DNA of 47,936 nt from Flavobacterium sp. (GTDB taxonomy: Bacteria; Bacteroidota; Bacteroidia; Flavobacteriales; Flavobacteriaceae). This document shows positions 34,626 to 42,393 of the stretch, piece after piece. The stretch is from contig NZ_JAPZSU010000031.1 of the NCBI RefSeq assembly GCF_027531905.1, positions 1 to 47,936 of the forward strand, in the 5' to 3' direction. Within the stretch, counting starts at the first letter, position 1. Every line of letters starts with the position of its first letter. The translations under genes were made by a program, and so were the position numbers. A model generated the notes under the pieces. It saw nothing but the letters and a program-made list of their open reading frames with translations. It was not told where the DNA came from and ran no database searches.

Positions 34626-36365
34626 TCAACCTTGTAGTAATGTTATCGGCAAACTATATTGTACTCGAACGGGAACACCGTCTTTTTTCGCGGGAATCCA
34701 TTTTGGAGAAAGTTTGATTACGCGAATTGCCTCTTCACCAGTGCCAAATCCGACATCTTTTAAAATTTCTTCGTTTGTAATGCTACCGTCTATTTCGACT
34801 ATGAATTTGATGTATATTTTACCGTTTCCTTTAAAATCAGTTGGGATTTGAAAGTTATTTCCAACAAATTGGTAAAACTTCTTCATTCCTCCTGGGAAAT
34901 CTGGATGTTCAGTTACACCTGCTACTGTATAAACGTCATTATTTGGTACAGAAGTAGCATTTTCAATTACTTTTGTTGGTGTAAGATTTGAAAGTGGCTC
35001 TTCTTTTGGTGTGCTTTTTTGGATTTGTGGCGTTTTTTTTGGCTCAGGCACGGTAATGTTAATGCTTTTCCCAGAAAACTTTTTGTGCGCATTCTTTAAG
35101 TTTTTTTCATAATAGGCCTCTGTATAGAAACTATATTGAAAAGGTTGAGGGAATTTTTTGCTTCTAGCATTTTTATGAACAAAACTTCCTGAAAAATATA
35201 CGATTTTGTCTGGTGAGTAGACCTCTAAATGACTATTGTTGGCGTGAATACCGTCAATCCAGATGGCATATTTTTTACTGTTTTTGAAGTCTTCAAATTC
35301 TGCCTTTGTAGGGATTTTTTTTGAGTATTTTTTGGGAGCAAATGGTAGGTACCTATTCTTTTCTTCCAAGGTTAGTGCTTCATACTTTTTGGAAAAGGTG
35401 ATATTTCTTTTTTTGTCAATAACATTAACTGAAACACCTGCGTAGTAAGCATCTCTGTCGTTACTTGTAGCAGTAGTGTATTTTGTATTTGCTGCTTTTG
35501 TTGCTTGTACTTGTGCAACACTATCGATGCAGAAATAGCAGAAAAGTGCCGTAAAAATGGGTAATAGCGCCAGTTGCTTGCCAAGTATTATCTTTTTTGA
35601 AGAATTTCGACTCATCATAAGAAAGCGTTTTTTAGTGACTTGAAAATTTAAATTACTCGCTAGATACAAAGGCGGGTTGCAACTCGCTTTGGATAACAAT
35701 AGTGATTGATAAAATGGAATATTTTTGTACGATTGCACCACTTTTTCGTCGGCTAGGAATTCATGATTGAGTTGTATTGCTTTTTTGTACAACAAAAACA
35801 AAGGATTAAACCAAAAAACAGTTTTTATCAATTCTACAAATAGAACATCTAGCGTGTGTTTTTGATTTACATGGGTCATTTCATGTGCAAACAATTCTTT
35901 TTCAATTTTGCGTTCTTGGTATTCCGCTTCATTAATGAAAATGGTATTCATAAAGGTATGCGGCAACACAGCTTCTTTTAGTAAAACTAAAGTCGCGTTT
36001 TGGAACGAAAGGGTTGCGTTGTTCTTTTTTAATTGATAAAAAGCGATAATATTTCGAGTAAATCTAAATATTAGAATCGCAGTTACTAGGATGTAAATGC
36101 CCCATACTATTTGTTCTAGATAGCTGGTTTCTTCAGCAATTACCATAGTTCCTCCCGAAAAGCTCATCGGAATTGGAGCAGTCGTAGGAGTCGTGATTTC
36201 TTCAATAATTTCAATCGAAATGAAAGGAATTAGAAGCGAAAAAAGCAAACTAAGCAACAAGTAAAAGCGATTGAAACGGTGCATTTTTTCCTTTTCTAGA
36301 AAAAGCTGATACACTACCAATAGGACAGTGGCAGCGATAGTTGAAGTTAGCAAGTACTGTATCAT
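34626..36365 (-). CDS. M56 (BlaR1-like) metallopeptidase with TonB C-terminal domain
   Basis: This 579-residue membrane protein has four N-terminal helices and the zinc-protease motif FAHEMTHVNQKH at about residues 158-169, with NHEFLADEKVV about 40 residues later. The C-terminal 85 residues form a TonB-like energy-transducer domain (HPDFPGGMKKFYQFVG, then GKIYIKFIVEIDGSI). No penicillin-binding sensor is present. By analogy with BlaR1, the protease should inactivate the BlaI-type repressor after a signal. It overlaps the repressor gene by four bases. The signal is unknown; the TonB-type end points to contact with an outer-membrane receptor. Confidence 0.87.
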   Translation of the reverse strand: MIQYLLTSTIAATVLLVVYQLFLEKEKMHRFNRFYLLLSLLFSLLIPFISIEIIEEITTPTTAPIPMSFSGGTMVIAEETSYLEQIVWGIYILVTAILIFRFTRNIIAFYQLKKNNATLSFQNATLVLLKEAVLPHTFMNTIFINEAEYQERKIEKELFAHEMTHVNQKHTLDVLFVELIKTVFWFNPLFLLYKKAIQLNHEFLADEKVVQSYKNIPFYQSLLLSKASCNPPLYLASNLNFQVTKKRFLMMSRNSSKKIILGKQLALLPIFTALFCYFCIDSVAQVQATKAANTKYTTATSNDRDAYYAGVSVNVIDKKRNITFSKKYEALTLEEKNRYLPFAPKKYSKKIPTKAEFEDFKNSKKYAIWIDGIHANNSHLEVYSPDKIVYFSGSFVHKNARSKKFPQPFQYSFYTEAYYEKNLKNAHKKFSGKSINITVPEPKKTPQIQKSTPKEEPLSNLTPTKVIENATSVPNNDVYTVAGVTEHPDFPGGMKKFYQFVGNNFQIPTDFKGNGKIYIKFIVEIDGSITNEEILKDVGFGTGEEAIRVIKLSPKWIPAKKDGVPVRVQYSLPITLLQG

Positions 36366-36736
36366 GATTTCTTTTTTTGGATTTCGTTATCGATGATTTT
36401 TTTTAGTTCCTCTAGTTCTCTGGCGGTAAGGTTCGTTTCTTTTGTAAAAAACGAAGCAAATTGAGAAGCTGAATTATTAAAGAAATTACTAATTAGGCCA
36501 TTGACATGTTTCGAGAAATAATCGTTTTTGTCAATCAATGGGTAATATTCTCTAGAGTTACCATATTCTTTGTAAGCTACAAACTGCTTGTCAATCATTC
36601 TTTTTAATAAGGTAGCAATCGTTGTTGTAGCAGGTTTTGGTTCTGGGTAGGCTTCGAGTAGGCCTTTCATAAAGGCTTTTTCAAGTTGCCACAAATGCTG
36701 CATCACTTGTTCTTCGGCGTTGGTGAGTTGTTGCAT
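36362..36736 (-). CDS. BlaI/MecI/CopY-family transcriptional repressor
   Basis: A 124-residue protein with the winged-helix of the BlaI/MecI family: TNAEEQVMQHLWQLEKAFMKGLLEAYPEPKPATTTIATLLKRMIDKQFVAY, then a C-terminal dimerisation/cleavage region (NNSASQFASFFTKETNLTARELEELKKIID). Such repressors bind TACA-N2-TGTA palindromes and are cleaved by the cognate M56 protease. A matching palindrome sits over the promoter of this operon at 37194-37209, so autoregulation is likely. Second gene of three. Confidence 0.92.
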   Translation of the reverse strand: MQQLTNAEEQVMQHLWQLEKAFMKGLLEAYPEPKPATTTIATLLKRMIDKQFVAYKEYGNSREYYPLIDKNDYFSKHVNGLISNFFNNSASQFASFFTKETNLTARELEELKKIIDNEIQKKKS

Positions 36737-36739
36737 GGT

Positions 36740-37171
36740 TTATTGTTTTGTGTTTTTTATTTCTTTTTCTGAGATAAGTTCTCCTTTGTCGTACAATCGG
36801 GTGATGATTAAATCTTTCTTGGTGTCGAAATATTCCCATTGGCCGGAGTAAAACCAATGAATGTCTTTCCCTTTTTCAATCAACTGTGTAATTCCTTTGG
36901 CTTGAAGCGCTCCATTCGGGTGGTAAAAGCGCACTTTGCAATACTCTTTTTTATAGGTTTCTTTTTTGATGATTTTACCATTGGCATAATATTTCCATTT
37001 TTTGACTGGCTCTCCTTCTTTGTACCTTCCAATAGATTTGTAGCGAATCGTGTCTAAAGTATATTCTTCAATCCATTTGCCGTGCATTTTTTTGTCTTTC
37101 TTTTGATTGATGTGTTGTACTTGGCAACTACATAAAAGAAACAGTACAAATAGTAAGATTGGTTTTGTCAT
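36740..37171 (-). CDS. MORN/YwqK-like lipoprotein
   Basis: The 143-residue protein begins MTKPILLFVLFLLCSCQ, a lipoprotein signal with Cys in CSC at about 14-16. The body holds repeats of the MORN/YwqK type: MHGKWIEEYTLDTIRYKSIGRYKEGEPVKKWKYYANGKIIKKETY and FYHPNGALQAKGI. It is first in the operon with the BlaI-type repressor three bases downstream. It may be a target gene controlled by the repressor/protease pair. The function is not known. Confidence 0.72.
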   Translation of the reverse strand: MTKPILLFVLFLLCSCQVQHINQKKDKKMHGKWIEEYTLDTIRYKSIGRYKEGEPVKKWKYYANGKIIKKETYKKEYCKVRFYHPNGALQAKGITQLIEKGKDIHWFYSGQWEYFDTKKDLIITRLYDKGELISEKEIKNTKQ

Positions 37172-37193
37172 TGCTCTACAAAATAATACATTG

Positions 37194-37232
37194 TTCTACA
37201 AATGTAGAATAAAAAATAATAGGTGCAACAAA
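37194..37232 (-). promoter_or_regulatory. promoter with BlaI operator overlapping the -7 box
   Basis: TTCTACA-AA-TGTAGAA at 37194-37209 is a perfect palindrome containing TACA-N2-TGTA, the BlaI/MecI operator core. On the minus strand the same bases give TACATTTG (37206-37199), a -7 box. TTTG (37232-37229) lies 22 bases upstream, and a second TTG at 37228-37226 lies 19 bases upstream. Repressor bound here would block RNA polymerase directly. Confidence 0.75.
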
Positions 37233-37284
37233 ATGTTTAACTTTTTTGCAATGAGTGGTTTAGAAACGGTTTTGCGTAAGGGGT

Positions 37285-37343
37285 AGAAGCGGCATCCTTT
37301 TTGGGGACTCGCTTTTTCGGCGAGGGCCCAAAAAGATATAGCG
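37285..37343 (-). repeat. intergenic repeat element, copy 2
   Basis: Read on the minus strand, CGCTATATCTTTT (37343-37331) and AAAGGATGCCGCTTCT (37300-37285) bracket a hairpin with CTCGC/GCGAG arms. These ends match copy 1 at 34521-34578, in the opposite orientation. A further hairpin, ACCCGC...GCGGGT, follows at about 37351-37371. Confidence 0.7.
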
Positions 37344-37378
37344 GATGACCCGACCCGCTTTTTCTGCGGGTTACGCCC

Positions 37379-37418
37379 AAAAAAAAGAATCCGCTCAATC
37401 AGGTATGAAGGAGCGGAT
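37379..37418 (-). terminator. terminator after the M20 dipeptidase gene
   Basis: On the minus strand ATCCGCTC (37418-37411) pairs with GAGCGGAT (37396-37389), followed by a run of eight T after two bases. Confidence 0.8.
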
Positions 37419-37437
37419 GTTGGTATGAAAAGAGTAT

Positions 37438-38826
37438 TTATTTACTCAACTCTACAAAATATTTATAAAAAAGTGGAATGGTTTCGATTCCTTTGAGGTA
37501 ATTGAAAATTCCGAAATGTTCGTTAGGGGAATGAATCGCATCGGAGTCTAAACCGAATCCCATCAAGATGGTTTTGCTTTTCAATTCTTTTTCGAATAAT
37601 GCAACGATAGGAATACTTCCGCCGGAACGAACTGGAATGGCTGGAACACCAAAGGTTTCCGTATAGGCTTTGTTGGCGGCTTGGTAACCAATGCTGTCGA
37701 TAGGAGTCACATAACCTTGGCCACCGTGATGCGGTTTTACTACAACACTCACGCCAGCTGGAGCAATACTTATAAAGTGTTTGGTGAACAAATCGGTAAT
37801 CACTTCCCAATCTTGATTAGGTACTAAACGCATCGAGATTTTCGCATAGGCTTTGCTGGCAATTACTGTTTTGGCGCCTTCTCCTGTATAACCTCCCCAG
37901 ATTCCATTTACATCTAGAGTGGGACGGATAGAATTACGCTCATTTGTTGTGTAGCCTGTTTCGCCATACACATCATTGATATCTAATGCTTTTTTGTAGT
38001 TTTCTAAGCTAAAAGGTGCTTTGCCCATTTCGGCTCTTTCTTCCAGGGATAATTCTTCTACATTATCATAGAAACCTGGAATGGTGATGTGATTGTTTTC
38101 GTCGTGAAGCGAAGCAATCATTTTAGATAAAACATTGATTGGGTTGGCAACTGCGCCACCGTACAATCCAGAATGTAAATCGCGGTTAGGACCAGTCACT
38201 TCAACTTCTACATAACTCAATCCGCGTAATCCTGTGGTGATGGATGGTTGCTGATTAGAAATCATTCCCGTATCCGAAATTAAAATCACATCGTTTTTTA
38301 ATTTCTCAGTGTTGTTTTCAACAAACGTTTTTAAGTTGACGCTGCCTACTTCTTCTTCGCCTTCAATCATGAATTTTACATTACAAGGTAAGGTATTGCT
38401 TTGAATCATGTATTCAAAAGCCTTTACATGCATGTACATTTGGCCTTTGTCATCGCAAGCACCACGAGCAAAAATAGCGCCATCAGGATGAATAGCTGTA
38501 GGTTTGATTACGGGTTCGAAAGGAGGAGAGGTCCATAATTCAATAGGATCAGCGGGTTGTACATCATAGTGCCCGTAGACCAAGACTGTTGGTAAATTGG
38601 GGTCGATGATTTTTTCGCCATAAACAATCGGATAACCTGCGGTTTCACAAATCTCAACAAAATCGCAACCTGCTTTTTCTAAACTGATTTTTACGGCTTC
38701 GGCAGTATCTAACACATCTTGCGAGAAAGCGGTGTCGGCACTTACGGAAGGAATTTTTAATAATTCTACTAATTCATTGATAAAGCGTTCTTTATGTTGC
38801 TGAACGTAACTATTTCTATTTTCCAT
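37438..38826 (-). CDS. M20-family dipeptidase
   Basis: A 462-residue protein with the M20 metal-site motifs: VLVYGHYDVQPAD at about 82-94 (His and the catalytic Asp), GACDDKGQMYMHVKA at about 120-134, EGEEEVGS at about 151-158, and a dimerisation lid region. The pattern matches CNDP-like cytosolic dipeptidases, which use two metal ions to cut dipeptides. No signal peptide. It stands alone, with a TACTTTTG -7 box upstream and a terminator downstream. A link to neighbouring genes is not evident. Confidence 0.9.
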   Translation of the reverse strand: MENRNSYVQQHKERFINELVELLKIPSVSADTAFSQDVLDTAEAVKISLEKAGCDFVEICETAGYPIVYGEKIIDPNLPTVLVYGHYDVQPADPIELWTSPPFEPVIKPTAIHPDGAIFARGACDDKGQMYMHVKAFEYMIQSNTLPCNVKFMIEGEEEVGSVNLKTFVENNTEKLKNDVILISDTGMISNQQPSITTGLRGLSYVEVEVTGPNRDLHSGLYGGAVANPINVLSKMIASLHDENNHITIPGFYDNVEELSLEERAEMGKAPFSLENYKKALDINDVYGETGYTTNERNSIRPTLDVNGIWGGYTGEGAKTVIASKAYAKISMRLVPNQDWEVITDLFTKHFISIAPAGVSVVVKPHHGGQGYVTPIDSIGYQAANKAYTETFGVPAIPVRSGGSIPIVALFEKELKSKTILMGFGLDSDAIHSPNEHFGIFNYLKGIETIPLFYKYFVELSK

Positions 38827-38849
38827 TTGGATGTTTAATTTTAGCTTTT

Positions 38850-38857
38850 CAAAAGTA
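38850..38857 (-). promoter_or_regulatory. -7 box TACTTTTG for the M20 dipeptidase gene
   Basis: The minus strand reads TACTTTTG, 24 bases before the start at 38826. No -33 TTTG at the right distance. Confidence 0.45.
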
Positions 38858-38892
38858 CAAAAAATAGAATAGAAAATTTTTGTAAATATTAC

Positions 38893-38922
38893 TTTGAAAA
38901 TACGAACTTATGCTTATATTTG
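38893..38922 (+). promoter_or_regulatory. tRNA-Leu promoter TTTG-N18-TATATTTG
   Basis: TTTG at 38893-38896 and TATATTTG at 38915-38922 fit the Bacteroidota consensus and lie 11 bases before the tRNA 5' end. Confidence 0.7.
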
Positions 38923-38933
38923 CACCCACAAAC

Positions 38934-39015
38934 GCGGATATGGCGAAATTGGTAGACGTGCCAGACTTAGGATCTGGTGCCGCAAGGCGTGTAGGTTCGA
39001 GTCCTATTATCCGCA
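38934..39015 (+). tRNA. tRNA-Leu (anticodon UAG)
   Basis: Acceptor arms GCGGATA (38934-38940) and TATCCGC (39008-39014) pair perfectly, with discriminator A at 39015; CCA is not encoded. The D-arm carries AAATTGGTAGACG. The anticodon stem is CCAGA/TCTGG, with loop CTTAGGA and anticodon TAG at 38968-38970. A short variable arm (TGCCGCAAGGCGT) and GGTTCGAGTCC in the T-arm are typical of a class II tRNA-Leu. A transcription terminator follows at once. Confidence 0.95.
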
Positions 39016-39016
39016 C

Positions 39017-39050
39017 AAAAACCCTGACTATCATATAGTTAGGGTTTTTT
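39017..39050 (+). terminator. terminator after tRNA-Leu
   Basis: AAAAACCCTGACTA (39017-39030) pairs with TAGTTAGGGTTTTT (39036-39049) with one G-T pair; the loop is TCATA. Confidence 0.85.
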
Positions 39051-39360
39051 ATTTTCAAATCTGCCCAACCGTTGCCCAACCGTATAAAAAAATCATTTTT
39101 ATTTTGTTTTCTTCCTATGAAGATTTGGTTACGGCATAGTCGCATTCATGTAAATTCTTTTAACATTTTTATTTTTTTGACCTAACAAAAATGAAGAAGT
39201 GAAAGATGACTCTTAAAATGACATGATTACATTCATATCTTCTTTTTGAATAAGTACCCCTATTGGTAAATTCTTGGTCCCAAAAGAGTAAGCAATTAAG
39301 TTTGACTTGAAATAAATAATTTTAAATACTACATTTAGACCTTTAAACAAAAAATCAACA
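39051..39360. other. 310-base spacer between tRNA-Leu and hsdM
   Basis: No gene is seen. A 10-base direct repeat, GCCCAACCGT-TGCCCAACCGT, lies at about 39062-39082 just after the tRNA terminator. I cannot assign it; it may be what is left of an integration event. The promoter for hsdM lies near the right end. Confidence 0.5.
39307..39337 (+). promoter_or_regulatory. possible hsdM promoter TTG-N20-TACATTTA
   Basis: TACATTTA at 39330-39337 differs from TAnnTTTG only at the last base and has TTG 20 bases upstream (39307-39309). It lies 23 bases before the hsdM start. Confidence 0.4.
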
Positions 39361-40953
39361 ATGTCAGAAGAACAAAAGAAACTCTTAGAAACCCAACTAT
39401 GGGCTATTGCCAATATTTTAAGAGGTAAAATATCAGCCAATCAATTTCAAGATTACATATTAGGTTTTATTTTTTACAAATACCTTTCTGAGAAGTTAGA
39501 AAAAAAAGCAAATGAGTTTCTAAAAACGGATGGGATTCTATTTAGTGAAATAGACGAAAACAGTACTGATGGAAAAGAAATTTTAGAAGCATTAAAAGAA
39601 GCCACTGTTGATGCCTTAGGTTATTTCTTGAAACCTTCTGAGCTGTTCTCAAACATAGCCAAAAAAGGAAACGCAAAGGTTATTAATCAAGATGATGAAG
39701 AGCAAATTCAAAGCACTTTTATTCTAGAAGACTTAGCCAATGTGTTGAATTCTATCGAAAAAAGTACTATGGGTTCTGAGAGTCAAGACGATTTTGACAA
39801 CCTATTCTATGATATCGATTTGAACTCAACTAAAATTGGTCGCACCACCAAAGACCGTAACGATGTCATTGTTAAAATCCTGACAGCACTGGACGAAATT
39901 GATTTTGATCTTGATAATACCGAAGGCGATGTTTTGGGCGATGCTTACGAATATTTAATTGCACAATTTGCCGCTGGTGCAGGACAAAAAGCAGGTGAGT
40001 TTTACACACCGCAACAAGTATCGAGTATCTTGGCTAAGATTGTGACTACCCGCAAAAGCAAGTTAAAATCAGTATATGACCCAACTTGTGGATCGGGTTC
40101 GTTGTTGCTTCGTGTGGCAAGAGAGGTAGAGGAGGTAGGACATTTTTACGGACAAGAGCAAAACCGTACGACTTACAACTTGGCACGAATGAACATGATC
40201 TTGCACGATGTCAATTATCATAAGTTCGATATAAAAAACGAGGACACCCTCGAAAAACCACAACACTTAGATTTTAAGTTTGATGCCATCGTAGCCAATC
40301 CTCCATTCTCGGCAAAATGGTCTGCCAATCCTATTTTTACCAATGATGAGCGATTCTCGCAATACGGAAGATTAGCACCAGGAACTAAGGCCGATTTTGC
40401 TTTCATTCAACACATGGTGCATCAGTTAGATGATAACGGTATCATGGCGTGTATTGCACCGCATGGCGTATTGTTTCGTGGCGCTGCCGAAGGACATATC
40501 AGGAAGTATTTAATTGAAGATTGCAACTACATTGATGCCATTATTGGCTTGCCTTCTAACTTGTTTTATGGCACGAGTATTCCAACCTGTATTTTGGTGT
40601 TGAAGAAATGCAAAGAAACGCCAGAAAATATATTATTTATTGATGCCAGTAACGATTTTGAAAAAGTAAAAAATCAAAATGTACTACGTGAAGCAGATAT
40701 TGAAAAAATCATTACAACCTATCAGAATAGGACTGTAATAGATAAATACTCCAACATTGCAACGCTTGAAGAAGTAAAAGCCAACGATTATAATTTAAAT
40801 ATTCCTCGTTATGTAAATACTTTTGAAGAAGCTATTTCTATTGATGTAAATGCAGTAGCTGATAGAATACAAGACATTGATAGCAAAATGGCAGCCGTTG
40901 ACAATACAATTGCATCATTTTGTAAAGAGTTAAATATTAAAACACCTTTTTAA
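39361..40953 (+). CDS. hsdM: type I restriction-modification methyltransferase subunit
   Basis: The 530-residue protein has the HsdM N-terminal helical domain (LWAIANILRGKISANQFQDYILGFIFYKYLSEKLE), the SAM-binding motif I at about 240-247 (DPTCGSGS), and the N6-adenine catalytic motif IV NPPFS at about 313-317. Upstream of motif I, GEFYTPQQVSSILAKI is typical. With HsdS it methylates adenine in an asymmetric split target; with HsdR it forms the restriction complex. It lies one base upstream of hsdS, so both are translated together. Length is normal. Confidence 0.95.
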   Translation: MSEEQKKLLETQLWAIANILRGKISANQFQDYILGFIFYKYLSEKLEKKANEFLKTDGILFSEIDENSTDGKEILEALKEATVDALGYFLKPSELFSNIAKKGNAKVINQDDEEQIQSTFILEDLANVLNSIEKSTMGSESQDDFDNLFYDIDLNSTKIGRTTKDRNDVIVKILTALDEIDFDLDNTEGDVLGDAYEYLIAQFAAGAGQKAGEFYTPQQVSSILAKIVTTRKSKLKSVYDPTCGSGSLLLRVAREVEEVGHFYGQEQNRTTYNLARMNMILHDVNYHKFDIKNEDTLEKPQHLDFKFDAIVANPPFSAKWSANPIFTNDERFSQYGRLAPGTKADFAFIQHMVHQLDDNGIMACIAPHGVLFRGAAEGHIRKYLIEDCNYIDAIIGLPSNLFYGTSIPTCILVLKKCKETPENILFIDASNDFEKVKNQNVLREADIEKIITTYQNRTVIDKYSNIATLEEVKANDYNLNIPRYVNTFEEAISIDVNAVADRIQDIDSKMAAVDNTIASFCKELNIKTPF

Positions 40954-40954
40954 T

Positions 40955-42175
40955 ATGGAATTTCTAACACCAAAATTAAGATTTCCAGAGTTCGATGAAA
41001 ATTGGAAATTAAAGCAGTTAGGTGACATTGGGAATTTTATTGGTGGTGGAACACCAAGTACTTCTAACGAAGATTTTTGGAAAGGTGATATTCCTTGGAT
41101 ATCAAGTTCAGATATTTTTGATAACGAAATTCAAGATATTAGAATGTCAAGATTTTTAACAAAAGAAGCTATAAAAGAAAGCGCAACAAAAATAATCCCA
41201 AAAAATAGTATTTTATTAGTATCAAGAGTTGGTGTTGGTAAATTAGCAATTAATAAAGTTGAAGTTTGTACAAGTCAAGATTTTACGAACATTATTGTTT
41301 ATGATGATAATAGTTATTTCATAGGTTATAATTTAATTTCCAAAAAAAATATTCTTTCCAATTTCTCGCAAGGAACATCAATAAAGGGCTTTACCAGTAA
41401 TGATATTAAAACATTAGGGATCAAAGTCCCATCACTTGAAGAACAAACCAAAATAGCCAATTTCCTTTCTGCAGTCGACAATAAACTAAACCTTTTAAAA
41501 GAAAAAAAGGCACTTTTAGAAGAATACAAAAAAGGCATCATGCAAAAAATCTTCAACCAAGAAATCAGGTTTAAAGATGATAATGGTGAGGATTTTGGGG
41601 AGTGGGAGGAAAAGAAGTTTTCAAATTATATTAAATTATATAGAGGTAGTTCACCACGTCCAATTGTTAGATATATTACAAATTCTAAAAATGGTGTAAA
41701 TTGGATTAAAATTGGAGATACAAAAGGGATTGAAAATTATATAATTGATAATGTTTCTGAAAAAATCACTTCAGAAGGAGCAAAACATTCGCGTAAAGTT
41801 GATGTCGGAGAGATTATTTTGGCTAATTCAATGAGTTTTGGAAAGTCTTATATTTTGAATATATCAGGTTGTATTTATGATGGTTGGTTTGTTTTAAGAG
41901 AATATGAAAAGGTTTTTGACAAAATGTTTCTTATTCAATTATTAAATTCCGACTATTTACAAAAGCAATATAACACTTTATCAACAGGAGGAGTTGTACA
42001 GAACATAAGCAGTGAAATAGTTTATAGCACATTTCTTTTGAAACCTTCAATTGATGAACAAACCAAAATCGCCAATTTCCTTTCGGCAATTGATGAAAAA
42101 ATAGCATTAGTTTCCAATCAAATACAAGATACTCAAGAATATAAAAAAGGATTGTTGCAGCAAATGTTTGTGTAA
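40955..42175 (+). CDS. hsdS: type I restriction-modification specificity subunit
   Basis: A 406-residue protein with two target-recognition domains, each ending in a conserved coiled-coil spacer. TRD1 (about 1-150, NWKLKQLGDIGNFIGGGTPSTSNEDFW, then DIPWISSSDI) is followed by EEQTKIANFLSAVDNKLNLLKEKKALLEEYKKG (about 157-190). TRD2 (about 205-370, IKLYRGSSPRPIVRYITNSKNGVNWIKIGD) is followed by DEQTKIANFLSAIDEKIALVSNQI. The repeat of EQTKIANFLSA marks the two half-site spacers. The TRDs set DNA specificity, which cannot be read by eye. TRD2 is visibly more AT-rich than hsdM. Confidence 0.93.
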   Translation: MEFLTPKLRFPEFDENWKLKQLGDIGNFIGGGTPSTSNEDFWKGDIPWISSSDIFDNEIQDIRMSRFLTKEAIKESATKIIPKNSILLVSRVGVGKLAINKVEVCTSQDFTNIIVYDDNSYFIGYNLISKKNILSNFSQGTSIKGFTSNDIKTLGIKVPSLEEQTKIANFLSAVDNKLNLLKEKKALLEEYKKGIMQKIFNQEIRFKDDNGEDFGEWEEKKFSNYIKLYRGSSPRPIVRYITNSKNGVNWIKIGDTKGIENYIIDNVSEKITSEGAKHSRKVDVGEIILANSMSFGKSYILNISGCIYDGWFVLREYEKVFDKMFLIQLLNSDYLQKQYNTLSTGGVVQNISSEIVYSTFLLKPSIDEQTKIANFLSAIDEKIALVSNQIQDTQEYKKGLLQQMFV

Positions 42176-42289
42176 ATAATATAAAAAATCGATATAAAAA
42201 AAGTAATACTGCTATTTCTAATTGTAAAAAAAAATGTATTTTTTTCTAAATAATTTGTCATTTATGCTTAATATTTCACTTATATGTTA

Positions 42290-42297
42290 TACTTTTG
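42290..42297 (+). promoter_or_regulatory. -7 box TACTTTTG ahead of the candidate Abi RNA
   Basis: TACTTTTG matches TAnnTTTG. A start about six bases downstream, near 42303, would put the first stem of the candidate RNA at the 5' end of the transcript. No -33 TTTG at the usual distance; the nearest (42254) is 32 bases away. Confidence 0.5.
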
Positions 42298-42302
42298 CAA
42301 CA

Positions 42303-42393
42303 ACAGTACACACCACGCTACCCATTAGAACAGCGTCCCAGGGTGTGTCTTTTGCTTTTATGGCTATTCCGAACTCCTCTATAATAGCCTGTT
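42303..42393 (+). ncRNA. candidate structured RNA upstream of the AbiF-like gene
   Basis: Stem 1, ACACACC (42308-42314), pairs with GGTGTGT (42342-42348). An inner stem, ACGCT (42315-42319), pairs with AGCGT (42332-42336). A second hairpin, GGCTATT (42362-42368) with AATAGCC (42383-42389), ends four bases before the ATG. Two stacked stems plus a hairpin in a 90-base leader are hard to explain by chance in such AT-rich DNA. Conserved RNA motifs upstream of abiF genes have been described (the abiF RNA motif). That this is a member is my inference from position and structure; the exact 3' end is unknown. Confidence 0.6.

Noticed and set aside
37523..37810. Minus-strand 95-codon frame inside the M20 dipeptidase
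   Set aside because: Lies in another frame of a well-supported gene and has no family features.
38849..39145. Minus-strand 98-codon frame over tRNA-Leu
   Set aside because: Its product (IGLEPTRLAAPDPKSGTS) is the antisense translation of the tRNA; not a gene.
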